Positions 18,106 through 26,365 of a DNA stretch of 64,000 nt are shown here, one piece after another. How positions within the stretch are numbered: position 1 is the first letter of the stretch; each line of letters opens with the position of its first letter. The stretch is taken from positions 62,001 to 126,000 of the forward strand of contig NZ_CP012545.1 in the NCBI RefSeq assembly GCF_004803835.1. Reading direction: 5' to 3'. Made by a program: the position numbers and the translations under genes. Source of the stretch: Campylobacter sp. RM6914 (GTDB lineage Bacteria; Campylobacterota; Campylobacteria; Campylobacterales; Campylobacteraceae). The notes below the pieces were generated by a model, which was not told where the DNA came from, made no database searches, and was given only the letters and a program-made list of their open reading frames with translations.

Positions 18106-18238
18106 TTAAATTTGATAAATTTTATGTAAAGTTCGTCTTTATGGGCTTTTCATGCACTTGGTTAAAATATTTTAAAGCATAATTAAATTATCATTTCACC
18201 TTTACAAAAATGTGATTTTAGTGAGATTAGGAGGAGAT

Positions 18239-19147
18239 ATGCTTAGAAATTTATCTACAAAAGAGACTTACGCGGACCTTGCTCTTATTGCTACGGCTAT
18301 TGTTTGGGGTGCGACGTTTTTACCTATGGCTACCGCCACGCAGACAAATGGTGTTTTCACGCTACTTTTTTGGCGCTTTTTGATAGCTTGTTTTATCATG
18401 GCGTTTATAGCCTTTAAATTTGATAAGAAATTTGACATAAATAGCATTAAATACGGACTTATCCTTGGCGTGATACTATTTTTTGGATTTGCCTCACAAA
18501 CCTTTGCTTTTAAATTTGCCCAAAGTGCAAATGTAGCGTTTATTAGCGGACTAAACGTAGTCATCGTTCCATTTGTGGTTTATGCTTTTTTTCGCGAAAG
18601 GATAAGCATATATGCCTATATCGGCGTTGCTTTAGGATGTATAGGGCTTTACTTTTTGAGCGATCCTAGTGTTAGCTTTGGCAAGGGAGAGGCTTTAAGT
18701 ATAGTTTGTGCGTTTGCCTGGGCTTTTCACATCGTATTTACTAGCTTTTATGCTAAAAAATGCGAACTATTTACTCTTCTTGCGACACAGTTTGGCGTCA
18801 TCATCGTGTTAAGTGCGATTTTTGCATTTGCTTTTGAAGATGGTATAACGCCGAATTTAGACTATGCTTTTTACAAAGCGATGGTGATATCTATCTTGTT
18901 TGCAACCATTTTTGGCTTCATCATGCAAGCAACCATGCTAAAGCTAACGACACCTGTAAAGGCCGCTCTTATCTTTACACTTGAGCCTGTTTCTGCGGGA
19001 GTTTTGGGGTATTTTGCGGGTGGAGAGATGTTTGGTGTGTGGCAAATTTTGGGTGCGCTTATCATACTTGCAGGAATTTTAATCAGCGAGATAGGAACTA
19101 TTTTACAAAAAAACTCTTGCGCTAAGACGCAAGCCGTGCACGTGTAA
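18239..19147 (+). CDS. EamA/DMT-family transporter, copy 2
   Basis: A 302-residue ten-helix EamA transporter that aligns end to end with the upstream gene, sharing stretches such as TNGVFT, LFWRFLIA, SIKYG, TTPVKA/TVLI, TLEP and WQILGA. I placed the start at the ATG preceded by a strong aggagga site at 18229. An in-frame GTG at 18212 is possible but has no ribosome-binding site. The pair probably arose by an old tandem duplication, because the sequences are well diverged. The substrate is unknown; some small multicomponent DMT exporters work as heteromers, but that is only a possibility here. Confidence 0.9.
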   Translation: MLRNLSTKETYADLALIATAIVWGATFLPMATATQTNGVFTLLFWRFLIACFIMAFIAFKFDKKFDINSIKYGLILGVILFFGFASQTFAFKFAQSANVAFISGLNVVIVPFVVYAFFRERISIYAYIGVALGCIGLYFLSDPSVSFGKGEALSIVCAFAWAFHIVFTSFYAKKCELFTLLATQFGVIIVLSAIFAFAFEDGITPNLDYAFYKAMVISILFATIFGFIMQATMLKLTTPVKAALIFTLEPVSAGVLGYFAGGEMFGVWQILGALIILAGILISEIGTILQKNSCAKTQAVHV

Positions 19148-19155
19148 TGGATTTA

Positions 19156-19184
19156 TTGTTAAAATATTGTTTTTTAGATATAAT
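19156..19184 (+). promoter_or_regulatory. Putative sigma-70 promoter of the prepilin gene
   Basis: TTGTTA at 19156-19161 and TATAAT at 19179-19184 are separated by exactly 17 bases and lie about 40 bases before the ATG. A consensus ggagga ribosome-binding site follows. Confidence 0.6.
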
Positions 19185-19223
19185 CCAAACTTATGTTCAA
19201 ATTAAACAAATAGGAGGAAACCG

Positions 19224-19778
19224 ATGAAAAGAGGTTTTACTATGATCGAGTTGATCTTCGTGATCGTTATACTTGGTATATTGGCTGCGGTAGCGGTGCC
19301 AAGACTTGCTGCGACTAGAGATGATGCCGAAGTGGCAAAAAGCTTAAATGAAATTTCAATGGCTGTTGGCGATATCACACAGTATTATGTAGCTAGAGGT
19401 GCTATAAGCACAAATATATCTGACATGACAAACGTGCGTTTAACAGGTGCTTTTACTAACGATAATAATGTTCCAGGCGGCTCTGTTACTTATGATACAA
19501 GAAACGCATCTGGCACCAATTCAGCTTGTGTAACAATAGCGATAGAGGCCGTAACTGAAACAATCGCCGCAACTACTCCTGGTGGTCAGTCTACTACAAG
19601 AACTACAGGTTATGCCCTAACCTTAGCTCCTGTTACTGGTAATACAGGAACAATATGTCAAGCTATCCGTAATGCGGAGTCTTTCCAAAGGCTTGCTCAT
19701 AATCAAAACAATAACGGAGCATATGATACTTCAACTAAAAAACAACACATGATAACCGGTGCAGGTGTAAAATTCTAA
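19224..19778 (+). CDS. Type IV prepilin / pseudopilin
   Basis: A 184-residue class III signal-peptide protein. A short basic leader KRG is followed by FTMIELIFVIVILGILAAVA, so prepilin peptidase would cut after Gly4, leaving N-terminal Phe and Glu5. The globular part is rich in Thr and Asn and holds two cysteines (about residues 97 and 144) that could form the usual pilin disulfide. It is transcribed alone between a promoter and a terminator, with no pilus assembly genes nearby. In Campylobacter pseudopilins work with the Cts DNA-uptake machinery; a role in transformation or secretion is inferred. Confidence 0.85.
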   Translation: MKRGFTMIELIFVIVILGILAAVAVPRLAATRDDAEVAKSLNEISMAVGDITQYYVARGAISTNISDMTNVRLTGAFTNDNNVPGGSVTYDTRNASGTNSACVTIAIEAVTETIAATTPGGQSTTRTTGYALTLAPVTGNTGTICQAIRNAESFQRLAHNQNNNGAYDTSTKKQHMITGAGVKF

Positions 19779-19781
19779 TCC

Positions 19782-19805
19782 AAGCCCCTTTTGGGGCTTT
19801 CTTCT
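19782..19805 (+). terminator. Rho-independent terminator of the prepilin gene
   Basis: A 7-bp stem (aagcccc / ggggctt) with a tttt loop is followed by a T-rich tail, starting four bases after the stop codon. Confidence 0.85.
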
Positions 19806-19814
19806 ACTATTTTT

Positions 19815-20621
19815 CTATCCTCTAAAGCGTCTAAAAAATATACTAAATACAAAAAAACAAACCGAAGCCACAAGTATAATACTAGCTCCGCTAGTTAAAT
19901 TTAACCAAAAGCTCAAAAATAGCCCTACAACGCAAAATACAGCCGAAAAGAGTGCGGAGATAAGCATCATAGAGCTAAGTCTGCTAGCAAGACCTTGCGC
20001 TATATAAGGCGGTATAGTAAGAAGAGCGATAACAAGTATAAGACCTACTACTCGTATGGTGGCTACCACGCAAAGTGCAGTCATGCAAACTAGGATATAG
20101 TAAAAAAGCTTTGTATTTACTCCGCGCAAGCTTGCAAATTCGCTATCAAAACTAACCGCCACAAACTGACGGTAAAAAAGAACGATAACGGCGGTAAAAA
20201 CCACACAGATAACACTCATAAAGTAAATATCCGTATCACTTACGGCTAGTATCGAGCCAAAAAGATAACTCATCAAATCAGAGCTATATCCAGGAGTAAG
20301 GTCTATAAATATAATGCCTATCGCCATGCCAAATGCCCATATAGCCCCTATGACGGAGTCGATACGAGCCTTGTCGTTTAGAGTGATGGTTGCGATTATG
20401 AGAGCAAGTAAGAGTGAGAAAGCCCCTGCTCCTAAAAGCGGTTCAAGCGAGAAGAAAAACGCTATGCCTATACCGCCATACGCTCCATGAGCTATGCCTC
20501 CTGCGATAAAAGTCATGCGATTTATCACGATAAGAGAGCCGATAAGACCACATATAATACTTACTAAAATTCCAGCCATCAAAGCATTTTGCATAAAATT
20601 TAAATTTAATACCTCAAGCAT
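19815..20621 (-). CDS. znuB: Zinc/manganese ABC transporter permease
   Basis: A 268-residue ABC-3-family membrane permease with about eight helices, the channel subunit of a cluster 9 metal importer. Typical stretches are LIVINRMTFIAGGIAHGAYGG near residues 28-48, LRGVNTKLFYY and LTIPPYIAQGL. It overlaps znuC by eight bases and is the last gene of the operon. Specificity for zinc rather than manganese is inferred from the His-rich binding protein at the start of the operon and the adjacent Fur-family regulator. Confidence 0.9.
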   Translation of the reverse strand: MLEVLNLNFMQNALMAGILVSIICGLIGSLIVINRMTFIAGGIAHGAYGGIGIAFFFSLEPLLGAGAFSLLLALIIATITLNDKARIDSVIGAIWAFGMAIGIIFIDLTPGYSSDLMSYLFGSILAVSDTDIYFMSVICVVFTAVIVLFYRQFVAVSFDSEFASLRGVNTKLFYYILVCMTALCVVATIRVVGLILVIALLTIPPYIAQGLASRLSSMMLISALFSAVFCVVGLFLSFWLNLTSGASIILVASVCFFVFSIFFRRFRG

Positions 20622-21438
20622 GAAAACCGCCTAAAATTTTATTTTCTGCAGGAGTGAATTTAATAGCGCTTGCATGTAGTGGGTCTTTGCATTCGCACTC
20701 ACCAAGTGCTATCTCAACATCGCAAAAATGGCTATGAGAGCTGCTTAGGTGGTTTATAAATTCTTGTTTTTTAGCGCTTTTATCGATGTCGTGGATATAT
20801 AAATTTTTACTTACGTAAGCGACTTTTGTGGCAAAATTTAGCGTGATATTTAGGTCGTGGCTGATCAAAACTATGCCGGTTCCTTGGGAGTTTATGTTTT
20901 TTAATATATTATAAATTTCAGTTTGCCCTTTTGTATCGATACTTGCGGTCGGTTCGTCAAGCATTAAAATTTTAGCATTTGCGCAAAGCGCTCGCGCTAT
21001 ATAAGCACGTTGCCTTTGTCCCCCGCTAAGCTCTCCGATACGGCGATAGGCGAAGTCTTGCATGCCAACTTTTGCAAGGGCTTGCATGGCACTTTCTTTT
21101 TGGGCTTTTGTGTAAAAACCAAAAATTTTTTTATCGATAAGCCCCATCAAAACGACCTCTATAACACGCATCGGGAAATTCGGGTTGGATATTAAATTTT
21201 GTGGAACATAGCCGATAAGCTTGCTTACTTCATGCGGAGCTTTGCCAAAGAGCTTTATCTCGCCGCTTTGAGGCCTTAAAAGCCCTAGCATGAGTTTAAG
21301 CAGGGTGCTTTTACCTCCTCCGTTTGGCCCGATGATAGCTAAAAAGTCGTTACTGTTGTAGGTTAGGTTGATATTTTCAAGGACAACTTGATCGTCGTAG
21401 TTGAAATTTAAATTTGAAATTTCTATCGTATAGCTCAA
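20614..21438 (-). CDS. znuC: Zinc/manganese ABC transporter ATPase
   Basis: A 274-residue ATPase that energises the metal importer. Walker A GPNGGGKST (about residues 36-44), signature LSGGQRQRAYIARAL, Walker B ILMLDEPTASID and the switch histidine in LISHDLN are all intact. A C-terminal tail rich in His, Cys and Glu (SSSHSHFCDVEIALGECEC) extends beyond the usual nucleotide-binding domain and may bind metal. It overlaps the upstream NicO-domain gene by four bases and znuB by eight. Confidence 0.92.
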   Translation of the reverse strand: MSYTIEISNLNFNYDDQVVLENINLTYNSNDFLAIIGPNGGGKSTLLKLMLGLLRPQSGEIKLFGKAPHEVSKLIGYVPQNLISNPNFPMRVIEVVLMGLIDKKIFGFYTKAQKESAMQALAKVGMQDFAYRRIGELSGGQRQRAYIARALCANAKILMLDEPTASIDTKGQTEIYNILKNINSQGTGIVLISHDLNITLNFATKVAYVSKNLYIHDIDKSAKKQEFINHLSSSHSHFCDVEIALGECECKDPLHASAIKFTPAENKILGGFHA

Positions 21439-22892
21439 AATACACTCACTTGTAACACCGATGTAAAAAGCATAAAAAGCCCAAGACTAAACATAAACAA
21501 AAGCGCGATGAGTTCTGGATAAATTTTAAATTTTTCCAGCTTTTTAAACGCACCTTTGTTTACGGTCGCTCCAAAAACTGCCGCTATAAATATCACCGCA
21601 CTCATGCCAAGAGCCATGAAAACCCCGCTTAAAAACCCTAGAAGATAGCTTCCAAGCTCATAAGCTAGGATAAAAACAAGTATAGTCCCAGGGCAAGGAA
21701 CTAGCGCAACCGCCGCCGAGATCAGCCACTCTTCGTAGGATTTTTTATCATCTTTTGCTAACGCACTGCAGACATGGCAACCGCAACCCGGCTTATGTGG
21801 ACTAAATTTATAGTCGTGAGCATTTTTGCTTTTGGTGTAAAATTTGAGTTTATTATATATCATATAAAGTGAAATAGCAATGATAATAATCGCCGAAGCT
21901 ATCGTAGTAAGTCGTGCGGCATCTTTGGTATATGTCGGGCTTATTTGCGAGATGCTAAAAAACATTATAAATACAAACAAAAACGCCCCAAGAACATGCA
22001 TGAAGCCGATCTTTAAAGAAAATATCGCCGCTTTTGTGTAGCTACCGCCGGTTGCAGCAAAATACGAACTTGTCAGCATTTTGCCGTGTCCTGCTCCAGC
22101 CGCATGTAAAAAGCCGTAAACAAACGAGCAAAACAGCATAAAAAATAACCCCGCGTTTGTGCGTGTTTCGTTGTTGTTTTTGATAAGCTCTTTAAGTCTA
22201 TCAAGATAGCTTAGTCCCGCTTTTGCGATGAAGTTAAATTTCTCTTCGTCTATACGGTCGATCTCTTCGTGTTCGTTTTGGTTTGTTACTATGGATTTTA
22301 AGGTCGGCTTGTCGTTGTGCGCTTTTGCCTCGTGTTTATTTGAGAGAGTGTAAAATGCGATGTTTGAATTTAGGTTGGGTATAACCCAAAAGCCGTCATT
22401 TATCTCGTAAGCATCGCTATCTATAAATTTAAAATGAAAATACTCCTCTTTATCTAGTATCTCAACAGATAGCACAAATCCCTCTTTAAGCGGTAGTTCA
22501 CTCTTAAAAGATAGGTCAAATTTTAGCCTTCCTTCATCAAAATAAAGCTCATAATCTTTCAAATAAAGCTCAAATTTAACGGCATCAGTATCTTTTTCGT
22601 AGTATTCGACGTTTGTGAGATAGTGTCTTGGAACTAGATAGTCAAGTAAAAGCAGTCTTATCTCTCTTATCTCTTTTTCGTCGATAATTTTGTCGGAGTT
22701 TATATCAAAATTTTGTCTCATCAGCTCGGAGAAATTTTCAGAAAAACTCCATGTAAAATTTACGCCTGTGATATTTGTCGAGTTTGTATCAAATTTTGTG
22801 CTAACATGCGCAGTCGGCGAGTAAAGGGAGCAAAGAGCGCACCCAAATGCGTTAATGCTAAAAAGTATAAGCACTAAGATGCGCGTCATCAT
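21435..22892 (-). CDS. DUF1007-NicO family metal transporter
   Basis: A 485-residue protein. The N-terminal periplasmic half (about 1-240) resembles DUF1007 and contains an EF-hand-like loop at residues 63-74 (DINSDKIIDEKE). The C-terminal half is a NicO/RcnA-type membrane domain with the metal motif HAAGAGHGK, a second conserved segment ALVPCPGTILVF and a Cys/His loop GCGCHVC. NicO proteins move Ni2+ or Co2+, and DUF1007-NicO fusions are often zinc- or nickel-linked. It sits between znuA and znuC, abutting the former and overlapping the latter. I infer a role in metal passage together with the importer; the direction of transport is uncertain. Confidence 0.82.
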   Translation of the reverse strand: MMTRILVLILFSINAFGCALCSLYSPTAHVSTKFDTNSTNITGVNFTWSFSENFSELMRQNFDINSDKIIDEKEIREIRLLLLDYLVPRHYLTNVEYYEKDTDAVKFELYLKDYELYFDEGRLKFDLSFKSELPLKEGFVLSVEILDKEEYFHFKFIDSDAYEINDGFWVIPNLNSNIAFYTLSNKHEAKAHNDKPTLKSIVTNQNEHEEIDRIDEEKFNFIAKAGLSYLDRLKELIKNNNETRTNAGLFFMLFCSFVYGFLHAAGAGHGKMLTSSYFAATGGSYTKAAIFSLKIGFMHVLGAFLFVFIMFFSISQISPTYTKDAARLTTIASAIIIIAISLYMIYNKLKFYTKSKNAHDYKFSPHKPGCGCHVCSALAKDDKKSYEEWLISAAVALVPCPGTILVFILAYELGSYLLGFLSGVFMALGMSAVIFIAAVFGATVNKGAFKKLEKFKIYPELIALLFMFSLGLFMLFTSVLQVSVF

Positions 22893-23753
22893 TTATAGAC
22901 TTTTGGCTAAAATTTCAGCCGTTTTTTTCATCTCTTCTTCCCATTCAAGCGGTAGTTGATCGATAGAAACGACATTAGCGTTTATTTGACTTGCTATAAG
23001 CTTTGCGGCTTTTTGCGAAAATTGTGGCGCAACAAAGATAACTTTTACGTTATGCTCTTTTGCTTTCTCGATAAGTTCTGCGATCTGAGCCGGCTTTGGC
23101 TCCTTGCCCTCGATCTCTATGGCGATTTGCTCTAGGTCATATCGGTGTGCAAAGTATCCCCAAGATGGATGATAGACTATAAATTTACGGTTTTTCGTAT
23201 CTTTTAAAAGGTCTGAAATTTCCTTATCAAGCGCGTCTAGCTTAGCTTGAAATTTGGCTAAATTTTGCTCGTAAAGCTCTTTGTTTTGCGGGAAAGTTTC
23301 CATTAGAACTTTTGCGATATTGCTAGCTTGCGCCTTTACAAGCACGGGATCAAGCCAGATATGCGGGTCAAGTCCGCCGTGATCGTGGTCGCAGTGTGGA
23401 CCATGTTCGTGATGATGCTCATGCTCGTTTGCCATGGAGATCTTTTTGATGCCTTCATCGGTGTGGGCTATCTTTAAATTTTTAAATGTTTTAGTAAATC
23501 TTTTTAACCAAACTTCTTCAAATTCCGTTCCGACGGCAAAATAAATTTCGCTTTTTTCAAGCTCTTGCATCTGCTTTGGTTTTGGCTCGTAAGTGTGCGG
23601 ATCGGCTCCTTTGCCAACCATGACATTTACTGTAACGGTATCTTGAGCGATTTGTTCGATGAAGTATTTTGTAGGTAAAATACTTGCCGTAACTATCGGT
23701 TTTGCAAACAGTGCGATTGCACTTAACATTAAGAAAGTGAAAATCTTTTTCAT
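22893..23753 (-). CDS. znuA: Zinc ABC transporter substrate-binding protein
   Basis: A 286-residue periplasmic metal-binding protein of the ZnuA/TroA family with signal peptide KKIFTFLMLSAIALFAKP. Metal-ligand histidines are seen in GADPHTYEPKP, DPHIWLDP and IVYHPSWGYFAHRY. A His/Asp-rich mobile loop (EHEHHHEHGPHCDHDHGG, around residues 119-136) is typical of zinc-specific members. I placed the start at the ATG after an aggag site; the open frame continues 22 codons upstream but runs through the candidate operator. It is the first gene of the znuA-NicO-znuC-znuB operon. Confidence 0.93.
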   Translation of the reverse strand: MKKIFTFLMLSAIALFAKPIVTASILPTKYFIEQIAQDTVTVNVMVGKGADPHTYEPKPKQMQELEKSEIYFAVGTEFEEVWLKRFTKTFKNLKIAHTDEGIKKISMANEHEHHHEHGPHCDHDHGGLDPHIWLDPVLVKAQASNIAKVLMETFPQNKELYEQNLAKFQAKLDALDKEISDLLKDTKNRKFIVYHPSWGYFAHRYDLEQIAIEIEGKEPKPAQIAELIEKAKEHNVKVIFVAPQFSQKAAKLIASQINANVVSIDQLPLEWEEEMKKTAEILAKSL

Positions 23754-23791
23754 GTCATCTCCTAAAAAATAATTCACAAAGTCTAGCAAAA

Positions 23792-23806
23792 TGCAACTAA
23801 GTTGCA
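23792..23806. promoter_or_regulatory. Perfect 7-1-7 palindrome, candidate Fur-family (Zur) operator
   Basis: TGCAACT-A-AGTTGCA is a perfect odd palindrome located 39 bases upstream of the znuA ATG and about 100 bases from the start of the divergent Fur-family regulator. The 7-1-7 layout is the classical topology of Fur, Zur, PerR and Mur boxes. Assignment to the neighbouring regulator is inferred from position and symmetry. Confidence 0.6.
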
Positions 23807-23908
23807 ACTTAAATGCCAAAATAGCGCGAATTTTATCCTAACTTTTGAAATTTATATTAAATTTACTCTTTTTGGCGTAATATGAAAGTAAAATTTAAAA
23901 GGCTAATC

Positions 23909-24265
23909 GTGCAAGCAGAAAATATTTTACAAGAACACGGAGTAAAACCGACCGCTCTTCGCGCTAGGATAGTAGAAATTTTAAAAACAAGCCAAACTCC
24001 GCTTAGCTATGATGAGATACTACAAAATTTAGACGCAAATAAAACCACTTTTTATCGCAGTATGCAACTTTTTGAAGAGCACGGGCTTATAATTAGAACT
24101 GAAAATAACCACAAAAGCTATTATGAATTAGCAGACGGTGCGAAAGCGTATTTTATATGCGATATTTGCCACAAAGTAACAAATATCGAAGTGCCTATGC
24201 CAAAAGAGGCAAGAGTGGTAAAAAGCGCCGTTATAAAGGGGATTTGTGGTGAGTGTGAGGCTTAA
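23909..24265 (+). CDS. Fur-family metalloregulator, probably Zur-like
   Basis: A 118-residue Fur-family repressor. The N-terminal winged helix holds VKPTALRARIVEILKTSQTP, SYDEILQNL and the recognition-helix region NKTTFYRSMQLFEEHGLI. The C-terminal dimerisation domain has the two structural-zinc Cys pairs (CDICH and CGEC). I prefer the GTG at 23909, six bases after an aaaagg site; the ATG at 23882 lacks a ribosome-binding site and would add nine residues. It is divergent from the zinc-uptake operon, so zinc-dependent repression of that operon is the simplest inference. Fur or PerR identity is less likely from context. Confidence 0.85.
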   Translation: MQAENILQEHGVKPTALRARIVEILKTSQTPLSYDEILQNLDANKTTFYRSMQLFEEHGLIIRTENNHKSYYELADGAKAYFICDICHKVTNIEVPMPKEARVVKSAVIKGICGECEA

Positions 24266-24658
24266 TCACTCATAAAGTTTTAAAATCTCTTGCGGTATGG
24301 CTTTTGGACGGCTCTTTTGCGGGTCAAAATAAACAAAACAAGTCTTTGCCGTAGCAAAAATTTCGCCGTCTTTTTTAAATTCGAAAAATCTAACCGAACT
24401 TGCACGCTTTAAAGCCTGTGTCCAGGTATAAATTTCTATCTTATCGCCAAGCTTGACGGGAGCGATATATGAGGCCTCGTTTGTTGTGATAAGCCAAACC
24501 CCGTTTCGCTCTTTTTGCGCCTCTATCGTATCGCCGACCGTGTTTGAGTGTGCAAAAGCCGCCTCTTGCATAAGTATGAAATAATACGTGTTGTTCATGT
24601 GTCCGTGCATGTCGATGGCTTGCGGGGGAACTGTGGTTTTATATATAAATTCTTTCAT
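24266..24658 (-). CDS. Acyl-CoA thioesterase (4HBT family)
   Basis: A 130-residue hot-dog-fold protein with the 4-hydroxybenzoyl-CoA thioesterase pattern. A conserved acidic residue lies in the segment AIDMHGHMNNTYYFILMQEA, followed by LGDKIEIYTW and FFEFKKDGEIFATA. I chose the ATG at 24658, which follows an aaggg site; the longer open frame would start inside the neighbouring methyltransferase gene. The substrate is unknown; YbgC-like members act on short acyl-CoAs or acyl carriers. It is convergent with the Fur-family gene, the two stops meeting without a gap. Confidence 0.82.
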   Translation of the reverse strand: MKEFIYKTTVPPQAIDMHGHMNNTYYFILMQEAAFAHSNTVGDTIEAQKERNGVWLITTNEASYIAPVKLGDKIEIYTWTQALKRASSVRFFEFKKDGEIFATAKTCFVYFDPQKSRPKAIPQEILKLYE

Positions 24659-24706
24659 TTTGTCGCCCTTTTTTGCTAAAATTATATCAAAAATTTGGAG
24701 TATGAC

Positions 24707-25429
24707 ATGAAAAACATGTGGGATAAAAAAGCGAATAATTATCAACGATATAATGGGAAACTCGGTGAATTTCAAGCTAAATTTTTTGAAGTTTTGCATA
24801 ATTACGGTATAAATTTTACAGATAAAACACTTGTTGATATAGGTTGCGGAACGGGAGTTTATACGCTTTATCTAGCTACAAAATGTGCTCACGTAACAGG
24901 GGTTGATAACTCACGGGGTATGCTTGAAATTTTAAGAGAGGATGCGGATAAATTTGACATCAAAAACCTTAGCCTCATTTGTAAGCCTTGGAGTGAGTTT
25001 AAAAGTGATAAGATCTATGACATCGCATTTTGCACGATGAGTCCTGCGATACAAAGCGAGGCTGATTTTGCCAAATTTAACACCCTTGGTAATGAAAAAA
25101 TTTATCTTGGTTGGGCAAAACCTAGAAGCTCTGATCTGCTTGAGCCGTTTTTTGAAAAATATGGAAGAAAAACCACGAATTTTATAGTTGCAAATAAGCT
25201 TAAGGCATGGCTTGAAGCACAAAATATAAAATTTAAACATGAAATTTTAAGTGAAACCAGAGTTGTAACTAGAAAATTTGATCAAGCTTTTGAAAATATC
25301 TGCTGGCATCTTGAGATAAATGAACTTGCGTATGATAAAAACGAAGTTTACGTTATGCTTGAAAAAATGTGCAAAAACGGTGAAATAAATGAAAAAATCG
25401 ACTCTTTAATGAGTGTTTTTGTATTTTAA
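24707..25429 (+). CDS. SAM-dependent methyltransferase
   Basis: A 240-residue class I methyltransferase. The SAM-binding motif I is LVDIGCGTGVYTLYLA (about residues 46-61), followed by the acidic end of strand 2 (VTGVDNS) and a motif resembling DIAFCTMSPA. The C-terminal half has no recognised substrate domain. I chose the ATG at 24707, six bases after a ggag site, rather than the TTG at 24695. Protein-family context (methyltransferase type 11/25) does not reveal the substrate. It is a single gene, divergent from the thioesterase. Confidence 0.82.
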   Translation: MKNMWDKKANNYQRYNGKLGEFQAKFFEVLHNYGINFTDKTLVDIGCGTGVYTLYLATKCAHVTGVDNSRGMLEILREDADKFDIKNLSLICKPWSEFKSDKIYDIAFCTMSPAIQSEADFAKFNTLGNEKIYLGWAKPRSSDLLEPFFEKYGRKTTNFIVANKLKAWLEAQNIKFKHEILSETRVVTRKFDQAFENICWHLEINELAYDKNEVYVMLEKMCKNGEINEKIDSLMSVFVF

Positions 25430-25462
25430 AGGTATAATGGCGGCTAACTTTTTGGAGAAAGC

Positions 25463-26365
25463 ATGAGAAAAATTTTTTTACTAATGTTTTTTATGGTGTC
25501 TATTTTTGCAGATAGCCTATCATTTTCGCCACTTGTAAAAGTAGAATACGACAAAGAAAAAGCCATGCTTGGCAAAAAGTTATTTTTCGACAAGCGCATA
25601 AGCAGAAGCGGAACTCTGTCTTGCGAAAGTTGCCATAACCTCTACTGGGATCTAAGCGGCACGAGTAGGGAGCGTCCGCAAAAAGGCATGCTAAATCCTA
25701 TAAGCGTTTTAAACGCAGCCTTTACTTATATATTTTACAGTGACGGACGAAAGCGAGATATATACGATCAAGTCGTTGAGTCTATCACTTCAAGATCAGA
25801 ACTAAATTCAGATGAAGACCAGATAATGGATGTCTTAGACTCTATACCGGAGTATAGAATTTTATTTAGAAAAGTCTATAAAGATGATATAAAATTTAAA
25901 TACATCGTAGACTCAATAGTCGAATTTGAAAAATCCGTCTCAAGTGTAAATTCAAGATTTGATAAATATCTGTTAGGTGATAGCAGGGCGCTTAATAGCG
26001 AAGAAAAACGGGGATTTGAGCTTTTTCAAAAGATAGGTTGCATGGCATGCCATAACGGTAAAAATTTAGGTTCAAATTTACTTCAGGATACGGATTTTCA
26101 TAAACATGCTAACTCGCGTGTCATAAACGCGGATGAAAAATCAAACAAAAGACTTCATAAAGTGCCTTCTCTAAGAAATATCGCTAGAACCGCTCCGTAT
26201 CTATATGACGGAAGTATAGAAGATCTGCGTGATGTTATAAGGATGGTAAGCCATCATCAACTACAATACACGATAAACAAGGAAGAGTTAGATAGTATAT
26301 ATAGCTTTTTGTTATCGTTGGATGGGGAAGTCCCAAGGATAATCAATGACTCCGCATCTAATTAA
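25463..26365 (+). CDS. Di-haem cytochrome c peroxidase family protein
   Basis: A 300-residue periplasmic protein with signal peptide RKIFLLMFFMVSIFADS and two c-type haem sites, CESCH (residues 54-58) and CMACH (193-197). It has the peroxidase/MauG fold pattern, including HKVPSLRNIARTAPYLYDGS near the end. Family members reduce H2O2 with electrons from cytochrome c; MauG-type enzymes instead oxidise proteins. A TATAAT at 25433-25438 lies 30 bases before the ATG. The last 20 bases overlap the next gene in another frame, so the two are tightly linked. Confidence 0.9.
   Translation: MRKIFLLMFFMVSIFADSLSFSPLVKVEYDKEKAMLGKKLFFDKRISRSGTLSCESCHNLYWDLSGTSRERPQKGMLNPISVLNAAFTYIFYSDGRKRDIYDQVVESITSRSELNSDEDQIMDVLDSIPEYRILFRKVYKDDIKFKYIVDSIVEFEKSVSSVNSRFDKYLLGDSRALNSEEKRGFELFQKIGCMACHNGKNLGSNLLQDTDFHKHANSRVINADEKSNKRLHKVPSLRNIARTAPYLYDGSIEDLRDVIRMVSHHQLQYTINKEELDSIYSFLLSLDGEVPRIINDSASN

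Noticed and set aside
18212-18238. GTG start extending DMT copy 2 by nine codons
   Set aside because: No ribosome-binding site before the GTG, whereas the ATG at 18239 follows a strong aggagga.
23754-23819. 22-codon upstream extension of znuA
   Set aside because: It would run through the 7-1-7 palindrome and place the signal peptide internally; the ATG at 23753 has an aggag site.
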